Source: Sinorhizobium meliloti
GTDB lineage: Bacteria > Pseudomonadota > Alphaproteobacteria > Rhizobiales > Rhizobiaceae
Reading direction: 5' to 3'
Assembly (NCBI RefSeq): GCF_035610345.1
Contig: NZ_CP141212.1
Location: 2,893,001 to 2,957,000 of the forward strand
DNA length: 64,000 nt
Shown: in pieces, positions 17,727 to 27,840 of the stretch
Layout: each line of letters begins with the position of its first letter
Numbering within the stretch: position 1 is the stretch's first letter
Made by a program: the position numbers and the translations under genes
Notes under the pieces: generated by a model
Database searches by the model: none
What the model saw: only the letters and a program-made list of their open reading frames with translations
What the model was told of the DNA's origin: nothing

Positions 17727-18989
17727 ATGGTGGAAAAACGTACGCAACCCCTGGCCCGTGATGCCATGGCCTATGTTCTCGCCGGCGGCCGCGGCAGCCG
17801 GCTCAAGGAACTCACCGACCGGCGTGCGAAACCTGCCGTCTATTTCGGCGGAAAGGCGCGGATCATCGATTTCGCGCTTTCAAATGCGCTGAATTCCGGC
17901 ATCCGGCGCATCGGCGTCGCCACGCAGTACAAAGCCCACTCGTTGATCCGGCACCTCCAGCGCGGCTGGAACTTCTTCCGGCCGGAGCGTAACGAGAGCT
18001 TCGATATCCTGCCGGCGAGCCAGCGTGTCTCCGAAACGCAGTGGTACGAAGGCACCGCCGACGCCGTCTATCAGAACATCGACATCATCGAGGACCATGG
18101 CGTCGAATACATGGTGATTCTCGCCGGCGACCACGTCTACAAGATGGACTACGAACTGATGCTGCAGCAGCACGTCGATTCGGGCGCCGACGTGACCGTC
18201 GGCTGCCTGGAGGTGCCGCGCATGGAGGCGACGGGCTTCGGCGTCATGCATGTGGACAATGCGGACCGCATCATCGCCTTCGTCGAAAAGCCGGCCGATC
18301 CGCCGGGGATCCCCGGCAATCCGGACATGGCACTCGCGTCCATGGGCATCTACGTGTTCCACACGAAATTCCTGATGGACATGCTGCGTCGGGATGCCGC
18401 CGATCCCAAATCGAGCCGCGACTTCGGCAAGGACATCATTCCCTACATCGTCGAACACGGCAAAGCGGTGGCCCACCGCTTCACCCATTCCTGCGTCCGG
18501 TCCGACTTCGAGCGCGAGGCCTATTGGCGCGACGTCGGCACCATCGACGCCTATTGGCAGGCCAATATCGATCTCACCCATATCACGCCCGAGCTCGACA
18601 TCTACGACAGCACCTGGCCGATCTGGACCTTCTCTGAAATCAAGCCGCCGGCCAAATTCGTCCATGACGACGAGAACCGCCGAGGCTCGGCCACGTCCTC
18701 GCTCGTATCGGGCGATTGCATCATCTCGGGTGCCGCGCTCAACAGGAGCCTGTTGTTCACCGGCGTCCGGGTGAATTCATACTCCAGACTCGAAAATGCC
18801 GTAGTTCTCCCTGACGTGACGATCGGTCGGCATTCGATTCTGCGCAATGTCGTCATCGACAGCCGCGTCGTCATTCCGGAGGGCCTGGTCGTCGGTGACG
18901 ATCCGGATCTCGATGCTAAACGCTTCCGCCGCACGGAGAGCGGCGTTTGCCTGATCACGCAAACGATGATCGACAAGCTGGGAATGTAG
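17727..18989 (+). CDS. glgC: Glucose-1-phosphate adenylyltransferase (ADP-glucose pyrophosphorylase)
   Basis: This 420-residue enzyme makes ADP-glucose from ATP and glucose-1-phosphate, the committed step of bacterial glycogen synthesis. Seen are the nucleotide-binding loop [14 protein letters not shown], the substrate region [20 protein letters not shown] and the activator/substrate segment [13 protein letters not shown]; the C-terminal part is the left-handed beta-helix ([20 protein letters not shown]). A GGAGG site lies just before the ATG. It is followed 6 bp later by glgA. The enzyme is usually allosterically controlled by glycolytic intermediates. Confidence 0.97.
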   Translation: MVEKRTQPLARDAMAYVLAGGRGSRLKELTDRRAKPAVYFGGKARIIDFALSNALNSGIRRIGVATQYKAHSLIRHLQRGWNFFRPERNESFDILPASQRVSETQWYEGTADAVYQNIDIIEDHGVEYMVILAGDHVYKMDYELMLQQHVDSGADVTVGCLEVPRMEATGFGVMHVDNADRIIAFVEKPADPPGIPGNPDMALASMGIYVFHTKFLMDMLRRDAADPKSSRDFGKDIIPYIVEHGKAVAHRFTHSCVRSDFEREAYWRDVGTIDAYWQANIDLTHITPELDIYDSTWPIWTFSEIKPPAKFVHDDENRRGSATSSLVSGDCIISGAALNRSLLFTGVRVNSYSRLENAVVLPDVTIGRHSILRNVVIDSRVVIPEGLVVGDDPDLDAKRFRRTESGVCLITQTMIDKLGM

Positions 18990-18995
18990 CCGCGT

Positions 18996-22071
<3,076 letters not shown>

Positions 22072-22094
22072 GGGTGCTGTACCAAGCGCCACTT

Positions 22095-22153
22095 CCTGCG
22101 CCCCCTCTTACCCCCTCTGCCCTGCCGGGCATCTCCCCCACAAGGGGGGAGAT
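22095..22153. repeat. Intergenic repeat with strong hairpin between pgm and glgX
   Basis: A pyrimidine-rich stretch leads into a 9-bp perfect stem, ATCTCCCCC (22131-22139) and GGGGGAGAT (22145-22153). It looks like a variant half of the rhizobial mosaic element seen in full at 27111-27271. No T-run follows, so it is probably a repeat rather than a classic terminator, though it could still protect or end the pgm transcript. Confidence 0.55.
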
Positions 22154-22200
22154 CGCCTCGTGGCAAGCCCATGCGATACTAGACTTCGAAAGAGGCTCCC

Positions 22201-24189
22201 ATGCCGACGACCGGAATTTCACCTCTCGGCGTGACGCGCACACCCGACGGGAGGCGCTTTGCGGTCTGGTCGCACAATGCCGCCCGCATCGATCTCTGCC
22301 TGTTCGACGAAGCGGGCGACACCGAACTCAGCCGCCTGCCTATGCTGCGCGAGGGCGACGTCCACAGCATCGCGCTGCCCGACATAGCTGCCGGCACCCG
22401 CTACGGCTTTCGCGCCGACGGGGTCTACTCGCCGGACCATGGGCTTTGGTTCGATCCGTCGAAACTTCTGGTCGACCCCTATGCGGTGAGGCTCGACCGG
22501 CCCTTTCGCCACGACCAGCGGCTGACGGTCTTCGGCGAAGAGACGGCGCACCTCGTGCCGAAGGCCATCGTGACCGAGGCAAGACCGCTGGAGCCGAAGC
22601 CGCCGCTATTTCAGGCCGGGGGACTGATCTACGAGATTGCAGTCAAGCCGTTCACCATCCTTCATCCGGACGTGCCGGAAAGGAAGCGCGGCACGGTGGC
22701 TGCTCTCGCCGAACCCGTCGTCATCGATCACCTTACGAGGCTCGGCGTTTCCGCGGTCGAACTCATGCCGATCACGGCCTGGATCGATGAGCGGCACCTG
22801 CCTCCGCTCGGTCTCCACAATGGCTGGGGCTACAATCCGATCGCGCCGATGGCGCTCGATCCACGCCTGGTGCCGGGCGGCATCGAGGAGTTGCGCATGA
22901 CCGTGGAGGTCCTGCACGAGGCCGGCATCGGCGTCGTCCTCGATCTCGTCTTCAACCACTCCGGAGAGAGCGATCGCTTCGGTGCCACGCTTTCGATGCG
23001 CGGGCTCGACAACCTGACCTATTATCGCCACGCGACGGGCCGCCCGGGCGAGCTCATCAACGACACCGGCTGCGGCAACACGATCGCCTGCGACCATCCG
23101 GTCGTCCAGCGTCTGATCCTCGACAGCCTGCGCCATTTCGTCCTTGCCGCCGGCGTCGACGGCTTCCGCTTCGACCTCGCATCGATCCTCGGCCGCGACA
23201 TGGGCGGCTTCCGCCGCGATGCCGCACTCTTCTCGGCCATCTGCGCCGACCCCGTCCTTTGCGACCGCGTGCTCATCGCCGAGCCCTGGGACACCGGCCC
23301 CGGCGGCTACCAGCTCGGCAATTTCCCCCATTCCTTCCTCGAATGGAACGACCGTGCCCGCGACGACATCCGCCGCTACTGGCGCGGCGACCGGCACGCG
23401 ATCGGCGTCCTTGCAACCGCGCTCGCCGGCTCCTCGGACAGCTTTTCCCGCTGGGGCGAGACGGCCACGCGCAGCGTCAACTTCATCGCCGCCCATGACG
23501 GCTTCACGCTGATGGATCTCGTTTCCTACGCCCGCAAGCACAATGAGGCGAACGGTGAAGGCAATCGGGACGGCCACGACGAGAACTTCTCGTGGAACAA
23601 CGGCGCCGAGGGTCCGATCGACGATCCGGAGATCGCCGCCTTCCGGCAACGCGATGTCATGGCGCTCCTCGGCACGCTCTTCACCTCGCGCGGCGCAATC
23701 ATGCTGACGGCCGGGGATGAAGGCGGGCGCAGCCAGGGTGGCAACAACAACGCCTATGCGCAGGACAATGCCGTGACCTGGCTCGACTGGAGCAAACTCG
23801 ACGGCAAGCTCGTCGAGCATACCGCCAGGCTTTCCGCCATGCGCCGGCGCTTCTCGGTCTTCGGCGAGACCGGGTTCTTCACCGGCAGCGGCGACGTCGC
23901 CTGGCTTCGCCTCGACGGGGAGCCGCTTACGGTGGAGGATTGGGAGCATCCCGCAACCGACAATCTCGTCGTGATGCTCGCGACCGACGACCGCCGTCAG
24001 GGGCGCCCGACCCGACTTGCGGTGGTCATCAACCGCAGCCACTCGCCGCATCCGTTCCGCCTGCCTTCGAGCCTTATGGGCGAATGGCGCGACGCACTCT
24101 CGGACCTTAGCGCTCCTTCTCTCGCACCGGCCCGTTCGGTCACCTTTCTCGCCGAGGTTTTCGAGAGCGCTCCGAAGAAAAGGGTCTAA
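22201..24189 (+). CDS. glgX: Glycogen debranching enzyme
   Basis: This 662-residue GH13 enzyme cleaves alpha-1,6 branches in phosphorylase-limited glycogen. CBM48 is N-terminal; the catalytic residues are in GFRFDLASIL (Asp), LIAEPWDTGPGG (Glu) and FIAAHDGFTLMD (Asp). It lies 129 bp after pgm on the same strand, with a repeat between. The extreme C-terminus (ESAPKKRV and the TAA stop) is encoded inside a copy of the 46-bp intergenic repeat at 24165-24210, so the repeat has overwritten or extended the original end of the gene. Confidence 0.95.
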   Translation: MPTTGISPLGVTRTPDGRRFAVWSHNAARIDLCLFDEAGDTELSRLPMLREGDVHSIALPDIAAGTRYGFRADGVYSPDHGLWFDPSKLLVDPYAVRLDRPFRHDQRLTVFGEETAHLVPKAIVTEARPLEPKPPLFQAGGLIYEIAVKPFTILHPDVPERKRGTVAALAEPVVIDHLTRLGVSAVELMPITAWIDERHLPPLGLHNGWGYNPIAPMALDPRLVPGGIEELRMTVEVLHEAGIGVVLDLVFNHSGESDRFGATLSMRGLDNLTYYRHATGRPGELINDTGCGNTIACDHPVVQRLILDSLRHFVLAAGVDGFRFDLASILGRDMGGFRRDAALFSAICADPVLCDRVLIAEPWDTGPGGYQLGNFPHSFLEWNDRARDDIRRYWRGDRHAIGVLATALAGSSDSFSRWGETATRSVNFIAAHDGFTLMDLVSYARKHNEANGEGNRDGHDENFSWNNGAEGPIDDPEIAAFRQRDVMALLGTLFTSRGAIMLTAGDEGGRSQGGNNNAYAQDNAVTWLDWSKLDGKLVEHTARLSAMRRRFSVFGETGFFTGSGDVAWLRLDGEPLTVEDWEHPATDNLVVMLATDDRRQGRPTRLAVVINRSHSPHPFRLPSSLMGEWRDALSDLSAPSLAPARSVTFLAEVFESAPKKRV

Positions 24190-24210
24190 CGGTTTTCTGC
24201 CCGGAAGTGC
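24165..24210 (+). repeat. 46-bp stem-loop repeat overlapping the glgX 3' end
   Basis: Aligned to the canonical copies near 34.3 kb, this element keeps GAAAAG, TAACGGTTTTC and CCGGAAGTGC, with substitutions in the left arm (GAGCGCTCC for GAGCACTTCC). The stop codon of glgX is part of the motif TCTAACGG. Confidence 0.7.
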
Positions 24211-24227
24211 CCGGCTCCAGAGAGTTG

Positions 24228-24263
24228 GATGGTTTCGCTGTTTCAAGAAAACAGTGAACCATC
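24228..24263. repeat. Companion hairpin repeat downstream of glgX
   Basis: GATGGTT and AACCATC form the outer stem and CTGTTT with AAACAG the inner stem. The same layout (outer GCATTTC/GAAATGC, inner TGTTT/AAAC) recurs at 34422-34457, 48254-48290 and 58821-58857, always within 70 bp of a 46-bp repeat. Confidence 0.65.
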
Positions 24264-24343
24264 TCAAGACTTAGGACCACTTGCTAGACCTTGCCGAGCC
24301 GGCCTATAGATCAGCGGGGAGGCCCCATTTTCAGGAAAATCAT

Positions 24344-24832
24344 ATGCCGCAGGATATTTCACTTTCCGATATCAAGGATCTGATCGGCAAGGAGCTCGGC
24401 GTCTCCGACTGGATCACCGTGACGCAGCAGACGATCGACCGTTTTGCCGAGGCGACGAGTGACTTCCAGTTCATCCATACCGACCCGGTGCGCGCTGCGG
24501 CGGAGACGCCTTTCGGCGGCACCATTGCGCATGGTTTCCTCTCGCTGTCGCTGCTTTCGGCGATGAACTACAATTGCCTGCCCAAGATCCGCGAGCAGAC
24601 GATGGGCATCAATTACGGCTTCGAGAAGGTGCGCTTCGTGGCGCCGGTCAAGAGCGGCGCGCGCGTGCGCGGCCGCTTCACCATGGCAGACGCACGCTTC
24701 CGCGGGGCCGGCATGCTGATGATCACCTATGACGTCACGGTCGAGATCGAAGGCGAAAGAAAGCCTGCCCTGACCGCCACCTGGCAGACGATCATCCAGT
24801 TCGACCCGAAGGATCGGCCGGACGATGTCTGA
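24344..24832 (+). CDS. MaoC-like (R)-specific enoyl hydratase / NodN-like protein
   Basis: This 162-residue single hot-dog protein carries the hydratase signature DFQFIHTDPVRA (catalytic Asp and His) followed by PFGGTIAHGFLSLSLL. Such proteins hydrate enoyl-CoA or enoyl-ACP; nodulation protein NodN belongs to this family, but nothing here links it to nodulation. The ATG at 24344 is chosen for the AGGA site and because homologous proteins start near here; the frame is open from 24281. It overlaps the next gene by 8 bp. Confidence 0.85.
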   Translation: MPQDISLSDIKDLIGKELGVSDWITVTQQTIDRFAEATSDFQFIHTDPVRAAAETPFGGTIAHGFLSLSLLSAMNYNCLPKIREQTMGINYGFEKVRFVAPVKSGARVRGRFTMADARFRGAGMLMITYDVTVEIEGERKPALTATWQTIIQFDPKDRPDDV

Positions 24833-25898
24833 GGGGAGACCGGACGGGACCCACGTTCGCCATGCCTTCCGCGGCCAGGCGAAGTCCTGTGACGAGCTGG
24901 GATCGCCATTTACGGCCCGACTCTGCCGTCTCGTCGCCGAGCGGATCGATGCGGGCTCGCCGGTGGGCGAGCGTGTTCTCGGCTGGTCGGGCGACTCGAC
25001 TTCGAAGGGCGATTCCGTCGCGCTCCGCCTTGCCGGTGCTCTGCACGCGCTGGTTCTATCCGGCCGCAGCGCGGCCCTCAGCGCGTGTTATCCGCCGAAC
25101 CGGACGGACGACGACGCTCTCTGGCAGGCGATCGCTCAGGCTATGGAGCGGGAAGCCCCCTTCATCCTCGACCGTCTCACCTCCGCGCCGCAGACGAACG
25201 AGGTGCGCCGCTCGGGCGCCCTGCTTCCCGGTTTCCTCACCGTGGCACAGCTTTTCGGGAAGCCGTTGATCCTTTCCGAGATCGGCGCCAGCGCCGGCTT
25301 GAATCTCCATTGGGACCGCTACCGCTACGATCTCGCGAACAGCCATTGGGGCGATGCAGCGAGCCCCGTGAGCATAGCACCCGAGTGGTCGGGAGCAGCG
25401 CCGCCTCTGCGACCCGTCGAAGTGACCGAACGCGCCGGCTGCGACATCAACCCCCTCGATCCGGCCGATAGCGAGGATCGGCTACGGCTCCTCTCCTACG
25501 TCTGGGCCGATCAGCAAGACCGGATCGACCGTACGCGGCAGGCGCTGGAGCTTGCCGCCTCCCAACGGAGCCTTGTCGAGCAGGCGGACGCGATCGACTG
25601 GCTGAAAACACGGCTTGCGCGCGTCCATCCGGGCGCTGTCCACGTCGTCTATCATTCGATCGCCTGGCAGTATCTGCCGGAAGCTGCGCGGGAAGAGGGC
25701 GAGGCCCTGATCGCTGCCGCCGGGGCGACCGCGACATCCGAGGCCCCGCTCGCCCGTTTGCAGATGGAAGCCGACGGACAGGCGCCGGGTGCCGCATTGT
25801 CATTGCAGATTTGGCCGAAGGGCGAAAGGCATCTCGTCGGCCGCGCCGACTTCCACGGACGCTGGATCGCCTGGCAGGGATGGCCGGCGGACGGCTGA
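24825..25898 (+). CDS. DUF2332 family protein
   Basis: This 357-residue soluble protein matches DUF2332 by its pattern: SVALRLAGALHALVLSG, the nucleotide-like segment LSEIGASAGLNLHWDRY, and WADQQDRIDRTRQALELA. The family has no proven function; the EIGASAGLN loop resembles the glycine loop of methyltransferases, but that is speculative. It overlaps the upstream hydratase gene by 8 bp and is therefore likely co-translated. Confidence 0.8.
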   Translation: MSEGRPDGTHVRHAFRGQAKSCDELGSPFTARLCRLVAERIDAGSPVGERVLGWSGDSTSKGDSVALRLAGALHALVLSGRSAALSACYPPNRTDDDALWQAIAQAMEREAPFILDRLTSAPQTNEVRRSGALLPGFLTVAQLFGKPLILSEIGASAGLNLHWDRYRYDLANSHWGDAASPVSIAPEWSGAAPPLRPVEVTERAGCDINPLDPADSEDRLRLLSYVWADQQDRIDRTRQALELAASQRSLVEQADAIDWLKTRLARVHPGAVHVVYHSIAWQYLPEAAREEGEALIAAAGATATSEAPLARLQMEADGQAPGAALSLQIWPKGERHLVGRADFHGRWIAWQGWPADG

Positions 25899-25914
25899 CC
25901 GTGTGGCGGCCGTA

Positions 25915-27039
25915 TCAGAACGTGATCACGTGGCGTATCACGCGGCCCTGGTCGAGAAGATCGAATGCCTCGTTGATCTCCTCCAGCGGTCCGGTGCTCG
26001 ACAGCAGCCGGTCGACCGGCAGCCTGCCGCGTTCGTAGAGCGCAATGAAACGCGGGATATCGCGGGAGGGCACGCAGCTTCCCATGTAACTGCCGCGCAC
26101 GCTACGCTCTTCCGCAACCAGGCTCACCGCGGGGATCGCGATCTGGCTTGAAGGATGGGCGAGCCCTGCGGAAACCGTCAGCCCGCCTCGCCGCGTAATT
26201 CGATAGGCGAGCTCGAAGGCTTTTACGGAGCCCGCGGCCTCGACCGCATGGTCGACGCCGCCGCGGGTCGCCTGTCGGACAGTCTCGGCCACATCCGGAT
26301 CGGCTGCAAGGAACGTGTCCGTCGCGCCCAGCGCGCGGGCAAGCTTCAGCTTGTCCTCGGCGAGATCGATCGCGACGACGCGCTGGGCGCCGGCGGCAAC
26401 GGCACCCAGAAGGGCTGCCAATCCCACCCCGCCCAGCCCGATGACGGCAACGGATTCGCCCGGCCGAACCCGGCACGTATTGACGACCGCTCCGACGCCG
26501 GTCAGCACCGCACAGCCGAACAGCGCCGCCTCTACCATCGGCAGGTCCGTCTCGATCTTGACCGCGGAATGGCGCGAAACCACCGCATAATCGGCAAATC
26601 CGGAGACGCCGAGGTGATGGTTCACGGGGACTTCGCCGCAATGCAGCCGGCGTTCCCCCGAAAGCAGCGTGCCCTTGCCGTTTGCTTCCGCTCCGGGAAC
26701 GCATAGCGCCGGCCGGCCTTCCGCGCAGGGGAGGCAATGGCCGCAGCTCGGCATGAAGCTCATCACCACCCGGTCTCCCGGGGCGATGTCACTTACGCCG
26801 CTTCCGACCGCTTCCACGGTGCCGGCGGCCTCGTGGCCGAGCGCCATCGGCACCGGCCGCGGCCTGTCGCCGTTTATGACCGAGAGGTCCGAGTGGCAGA
26901 GTCCGGCGGCGCCGATCCTCACCAGCAACTCGTCCGGTCCCGGCGGATCGAGATCGATCGTTTCGATCGAGAGCGGCCTCGTATGGGCATAAGGCCTTCC
27001 GACCGGTGACTTCCTCAGCACCGCCGCACGCGTCTTCAA
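25915..27039 (-). CDS. Zinc-dependent alcohol dehydrogenase (MDR family)
   Basis: This 374-residue medium-chain dehydrogenase keeps the catalytic zinc ligands (Cys in GLCHSD near residue 48, and GHEAAGTVEAVG) and the structural zinc cysteines (CGHCLPCAEGRPALC). The NAD-binding loop is VIGLGGVGLAALLGAV. It resembles class III-like and aryl alcohol dehydrogenases; the substrate is not clear. It is convergent with the DUF2332 gene (16 bp apart) and is separated from the sox operon by a mosaic repeat. Confidence 0.92.
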   Translation of the reverse strand: MKTRAAVLRKSPVGRPYAHTRPLSIETIDLDPPGPDELLVRIGAAGLCHSDLSVINGDRPRPVPMALGHEAAGTVEAVGSGVSDIAPGDRVVMSFMPSCGHCLPCAEGRPALCVPGAEANGKGTLLSGERRLHCGEVPVNHHLGVSGFADYAVVSRHSAVKIETDLPMVEAALFGCAVLTGVGAVVNTCRVRPGESVAVIGLGGVGLAALLGAVAAGAQRVVAIDLAEDKLKLARALGATDTFLAADPDVAETVRQATRGGVDHAVEAAGSVKAFELAYRITRRGGLTVSAGLAHPSSQIAIPAVSLVAEERSVRGSYMGSCVPSRDIPRFIALYERGRLPVDRLLSSTGPLEEINEAFDLLDQGRVIRHVITF

Positions 27040-27110
27040 GGTCGCTCCTCCCGTTCACGAATCCCGGTTCGACCGGCAGAACTTAGCGCGATCGCTCCTG
27101 AGGAGGAAAT

Positions 27111-27271
27111 GCCCCTCATCCGGCTGCCGCAACCTTCTCCCCGTTTTACGGGGAGAAGGAACATGCGGGCGCCGCCTCGTCCTCTTTCCAGGGCGGCGAA
27201 GAGGACTGGAGCTTGCCGCGAGTCACCTTCGCTCGGCGGGGATAGGGTGGCCGGAAGGCCGGATGAGGGGC
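27111..27271. repeat. Rhizobium-specific intergenic mosaic element (RIME-like)
   Basis: The 161-bp element is bounded by perfect 13-bp inverted arms, GCCCCTCATCCGG (27111-27123) and CCGGATGAGGGGC (27259-27271). Inside is a second hairpin, CCTTCTCCCCG to CGGGGAGAAGG around 27133-27160. This matches the described architecture of RIME elements in rhizobia. It fills the gap between the alcohol dehydrogenase start and the soxG stop. Confidence 0.8.
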
Positions 27272-27285
27272 CGGAAAATGCCTCC

Positions 27286-27840
27286 TCAGTGCCCCGCGTC
27301 TTCCGCGCCTTCGGCCAGCAGCCCAAACACGAAGGACGAGAAGGATCGCCAGCACTCGACGCGGAACGTATCCTCGGCGGTTCGGAAAAGAACGATTTCC
27401 GCCTTGCCGAAGATCGTGCGCGAGCAGGCACCGACGGGGAAAATCGCGAGCGACAGGTCCTGCGGGCAGCCGCTGTTGATCGCCGCTTCCGCGCCCGCCC
27501 CGCTGACGATGACGGCAGTGTTCCGGTGCGAAACGTCGACGGCCGAATGCACGGTCCCGCTCGATGCGGCCGCCGCCATCAGGTCGGCGCCGTCCTCGTC
27601 GATCACCAGCCACTCGTCGGGACCGAGCCAGAGGACATGACGCCGGTCGGTCGACGCGGACGTCTTCGACCGCACGGGAATGGTCACGCCGAGAGCTGCC
27701 GAGAGTGCGGGAACCGCGTCGGGCCCGGCGCGCAGCGATATCCGCGAAGCGGGTTCCGCAGGGGTAAGGATCGCCGCCGGCGAGCCGCCACGGCGGCCGG
27801 CAAGCGGAGCTTTGCGTGTAGCGATTGCGTGGTCAGCCAT
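27286..27840 (-). CDS. soxG: Sarcosine oxidase, gamma subunit
   Basis: This 184-residue subunit belongs to the SoxG family, seen in LGPDEWLVID and AVDVSHRNTAVIVSGAGAEAAI. It completes the heterotetrameric enzyme and contacts the alpha subunit. The ATG at 27840 has AGGAGG 8 bases upstream and overlaps soxA by 8 bp. It is the last gene of soxBDAG. Confidence 0.92.
   Translation of the reverse strand: MADHAIATRKAPLAGRRGGSPAAILTPAEPASRISLRAGPDAVPALSAALGVTIPVRSKTSASTDRRHVLWLGPDEWLVIDEDGADLMAAAASSGTVHSAVDVSHRNTAVIVSGAGAEAAINSGCPQDLSLAIFPVGACSRTIFGKAEIVLFRTAEDTFRVECWRSFSSFVFGLLAEGAEDAGH

Noticed and set aside
24344..24832. Symbiosis gene nodN
   Set aside because: The MaoC fold resembles NodN, but there is no nod box or other nod gene nearby, so a housekeeping hydratase is more likely.
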